Shown here in pieces: positions 13,186 to 14,314 of a stretch of 14,314 nt of DNA; position 1 is the first letter of the stretch, and each line of letters opens with the position of its first letter. The position numbers and the translations under genes are program-made. The notes beneath the pieces are model-generated. The model was not told the origin of the DNA and ran no database searches. It saw only the letters and a list, made by a program, of their open reading frames with translations. The DNA is from an uncultured Gemmatimonadota bacterium (GTDB lineage Bacteria > Gemmatimonadota > Gemmatimonadetes > Gemmatimonadales > Gemmatimonadaceae): positions 1 through 14,314 of the forward strand of contig CAMLHT010000087.1 in NCBI GenBank assembly GCA_946479895.1, given 5' to 3'.

Positions 13186-14220
13186 TTGCCTGAGCACGCG
13201 AACTGCCTGATCGTCGACGACGAGCCCCGCCTCCGCCAGATCCTCACCCACCTGATGCGCTCGGACGGCTTCCGGTGCATCGAGGCCGCCGACGGAGTCG
13301 AGGCGCTCGAGCAGCTGGAGCGGTCGGCGATCACGCTGGTGATGACCGACATGGAGATGCCGCGCATGGGCGGCATCGAGCTCCTGCGCCAGCTCCGGGC
13401 GAAGTATCCCGACGTCGCCGTCGTGATGGTCACCGGCAACACGGACGTCGAGACGGCCGTCGGCGCGCTCGGCCTCGGCGCGATGGACTACATCGTCAAG
13501 CCCTTCCAGCTCGAGGAAGTGCGGGCGCGCGTGCGGCAGGCGCTCGAGAAGCGCCGGCTGATCCTCGAGAACCGCGACTACCAGGAACGGCTCGAGGATC
13601 GCGTGAAGGCCCAGCAGCGGCGCCTGGAGGAGCTCTTCGTCGCCGGCGTGCAGTCGCTCTCGGCCGCCCTCGAGGCCAAGGACCCCTACACGCGAGGCCA
13701 CTCGGTGCGCGTCGCCGCCTACTCGGCCATGATCGCGCGCGAGTTCGGCCTCGGGCCGGAGCTCATTCGGCAGATCGAGCTGGGCGGAAACGTCCACGAC
13801 ATCGGCAAGATCGGCGTCCGCGAGGAAGTCCTGAACAAGACCGGTCCGCTCACGCCCGAGGAGTACGATCACATCATGACCCATCCGGTCATCGGCTGGC
13901 GCATCCTGGCGCCGCTGCTGGGCGACGCTCCCCGCGCGTTGAACATCGTCCGGTGGCACCACGAGCGATTCGACGGCAAGGGGCTGCCGGACCGGCTGAG
14001 CCGCCAGGGGATTCCGCTGGAGGCCCGGATCGTCGCCGCCGCCGATACCCTCGATGCGATCACCAGCGACCGGCCCTATCGCGTCAGCGAGAAGACGCTC
14101 CCGATGGCGGTGGAGGAGCTGCGGCGGAACAGCGGCTCACAGTTCGATCCGGACGTGATCGACGCCATTGTGAAATGCACCGAGCGCGGGGAGCTGAGGC
14201 TGATACCGAAAGCCGAGTAG
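13186..14220 (+). CDS. Response regulator with HD-GYP-type phosphodiesterase domain
   Basis: The 344-residue protein has a receiver domain (about 6-120) with the acidic pair D11/D12, the phosphorylation site D55 (MTDMEMPRMGG), T83 (VTGNTD) and K105 (VKPF). A charged coiled coil follows at about 115-150. The HD-GYP domain (about 155-340) has YTRGHSVRVA, the metal-binding H204-D205 (NVHDIGKIG), THPVIGWRIL, HHERF (H258-H259) and DGKGLP (263-268). HD-GYP proteins usually hydrolyse cyclic di-GMP to control motility or biofilm formation. Here the third motif is GLP, not GYP, so activity is likely but not certain. The start is a TTG, with no ATG or GTG between it and the divergent gene. A partner kinase is not in view. 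A G/C inverted element begins right after the stop. Confidence 0.88.
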   Translation: MPEHANCLIVDDEPRLRQILTHLMRSDGFRCIEAADGVEALEQLERSAITLVMTDMEMPRMGGIELLRQLRAKYPDVAVVMVTGNTDVETAVGALGLGAMDYIVKPFQLEEVRARVRQALEKRRLILENRDYQERLEDRVKAQQRRLEELFVAGVQSLSAALEAKDPYTRGHSVRVAAYSAMIAREFGLGPELIRQIELGGNVHDIGKIGVREEVLNKTGPLTPEEYDHIMTHPVIGWRILAPLLGDAPRALNIVRWHHERFDGKGLPDRLSRQGIPLEARIVAAADTLDAITSDRPYRVSEKTLPMAVEELRRNSGSQFDPDVIDAIVKCTERGELRLIPKAE

Positions 14221-14289
14221 GGGATGGGAGTGGGAGTGGTGGGGGGGGGGTGGGGATGGGTGGCTCCCACACCCCCACCCACACCCCCA
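14221..14289. repeat. G-rich/C-rich inverted element after the HD-GYP regulator
   Basis: Directly after the TAG stop, a G-rich arm (14221-14263, with GGGATGGGAGTGGGAGT and an uninterrupted run of ten G at 14241-14250) is followed by a C-rich arm (14264-14289, CTCCCACACCCCC and similar). Pairing is imperfect. The arms resemble those at 3876-3979 and 8539-8604. It may mark the 3' end of the regulator transcript. Bases 14290-14314 hold nothing I can call. Confidence 0.7.
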
Positions 14290-14314
14290 AACCGAAGCAC
14301 ATGTCAGAAAACCG

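Noticed and set aside
13101..13442. Extension of the PLP enzyme into the HD-GYP gene
   Set aside because: The extra residues do not match the family, and the overlapping strand encodes an intact receiver domain.
1..14314. Insertion sequences, prophage, defence system, tRNA or rRNA genes
   Set aside because: No transposase, integrase, phage or defence motifs and no tRNA or rRNA-like sequence were found; gene content is ordinary chromosomal metabolism and repair.

Overview
This is a GC-rich, gene-dense bacterial window. It holds chromosomal housekeeping genes and no mobile element, tRNA, rRNA or CRISPR array that I can see. The gene set suggests a soil or sediment bacterium that respires with menaquinone: late quinone genes side by side, many GTG starts, an ECF sigma and anti-sigma pair, and a short GIY-YIG UvrC-type protein beside fpg. 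Gemmatimonadota or a related phylum is my best guess, but it is inference and not proven here.

Region 1 (1-3990). The 3' end of a formate/nitrite-type transporter gene faces a leftward cluster. In transcription order the cluster is an ECF sigma factor (start near 3849), its zinc-finger anti-sigma partner, a secreted or membrane protein with a bactofilin-like repeat domain, and a YihY/BrkB-type membrane protein. A 37-bp near-perfect inverted repeat made of 8-bp units separates the sigma gene from the anti-sigma gene.

Region 2 (3991-8284). A rightward, tightly packed operon runs menG/ubiE, ubiD-like, ubiA-like, ubiX-like, then a YfcE-type phosphodiesterase, with GTGA/ATGA overlaps between several genes. 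The UbiD-like decarboxylase is split by one in-frame amber codon where the family has a glutamate. With UbiX supplying prenylated FMN, UbiA the prenylation and MenG the final methylation, this looks like the late part of menaquinone synthesis, possibly downstream of the futalosine route.

Region 3 (8286-13100). Leftward genes in transcription order are a cystathionine gamma-synthase/lyase-family PLP enzyme, purD, fpg/mutM, a UvrC-like protein without the C-terminal nuclease half, and a 72-residue hypothetical protein. A dispersed-repeat-like motif lies directly upstream of purD and supplies its likely ribosome binding site.

Region 4 (13186-14314). A rightward response regulator with an HD-GYP-type domain (here GLP) ends in another G-rich/C-rich inverted element.

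The most notable non-coding signal is a set of four intergenic elements (3117-3245, 3876-3979, 8539-8604, 14221-14289). Each has a G-rich arm of short tandem units followed by a C-rich arm, and so reads G-rich then C-rich on both strands. Two share the terminal sequence AGCTAGTGGG.
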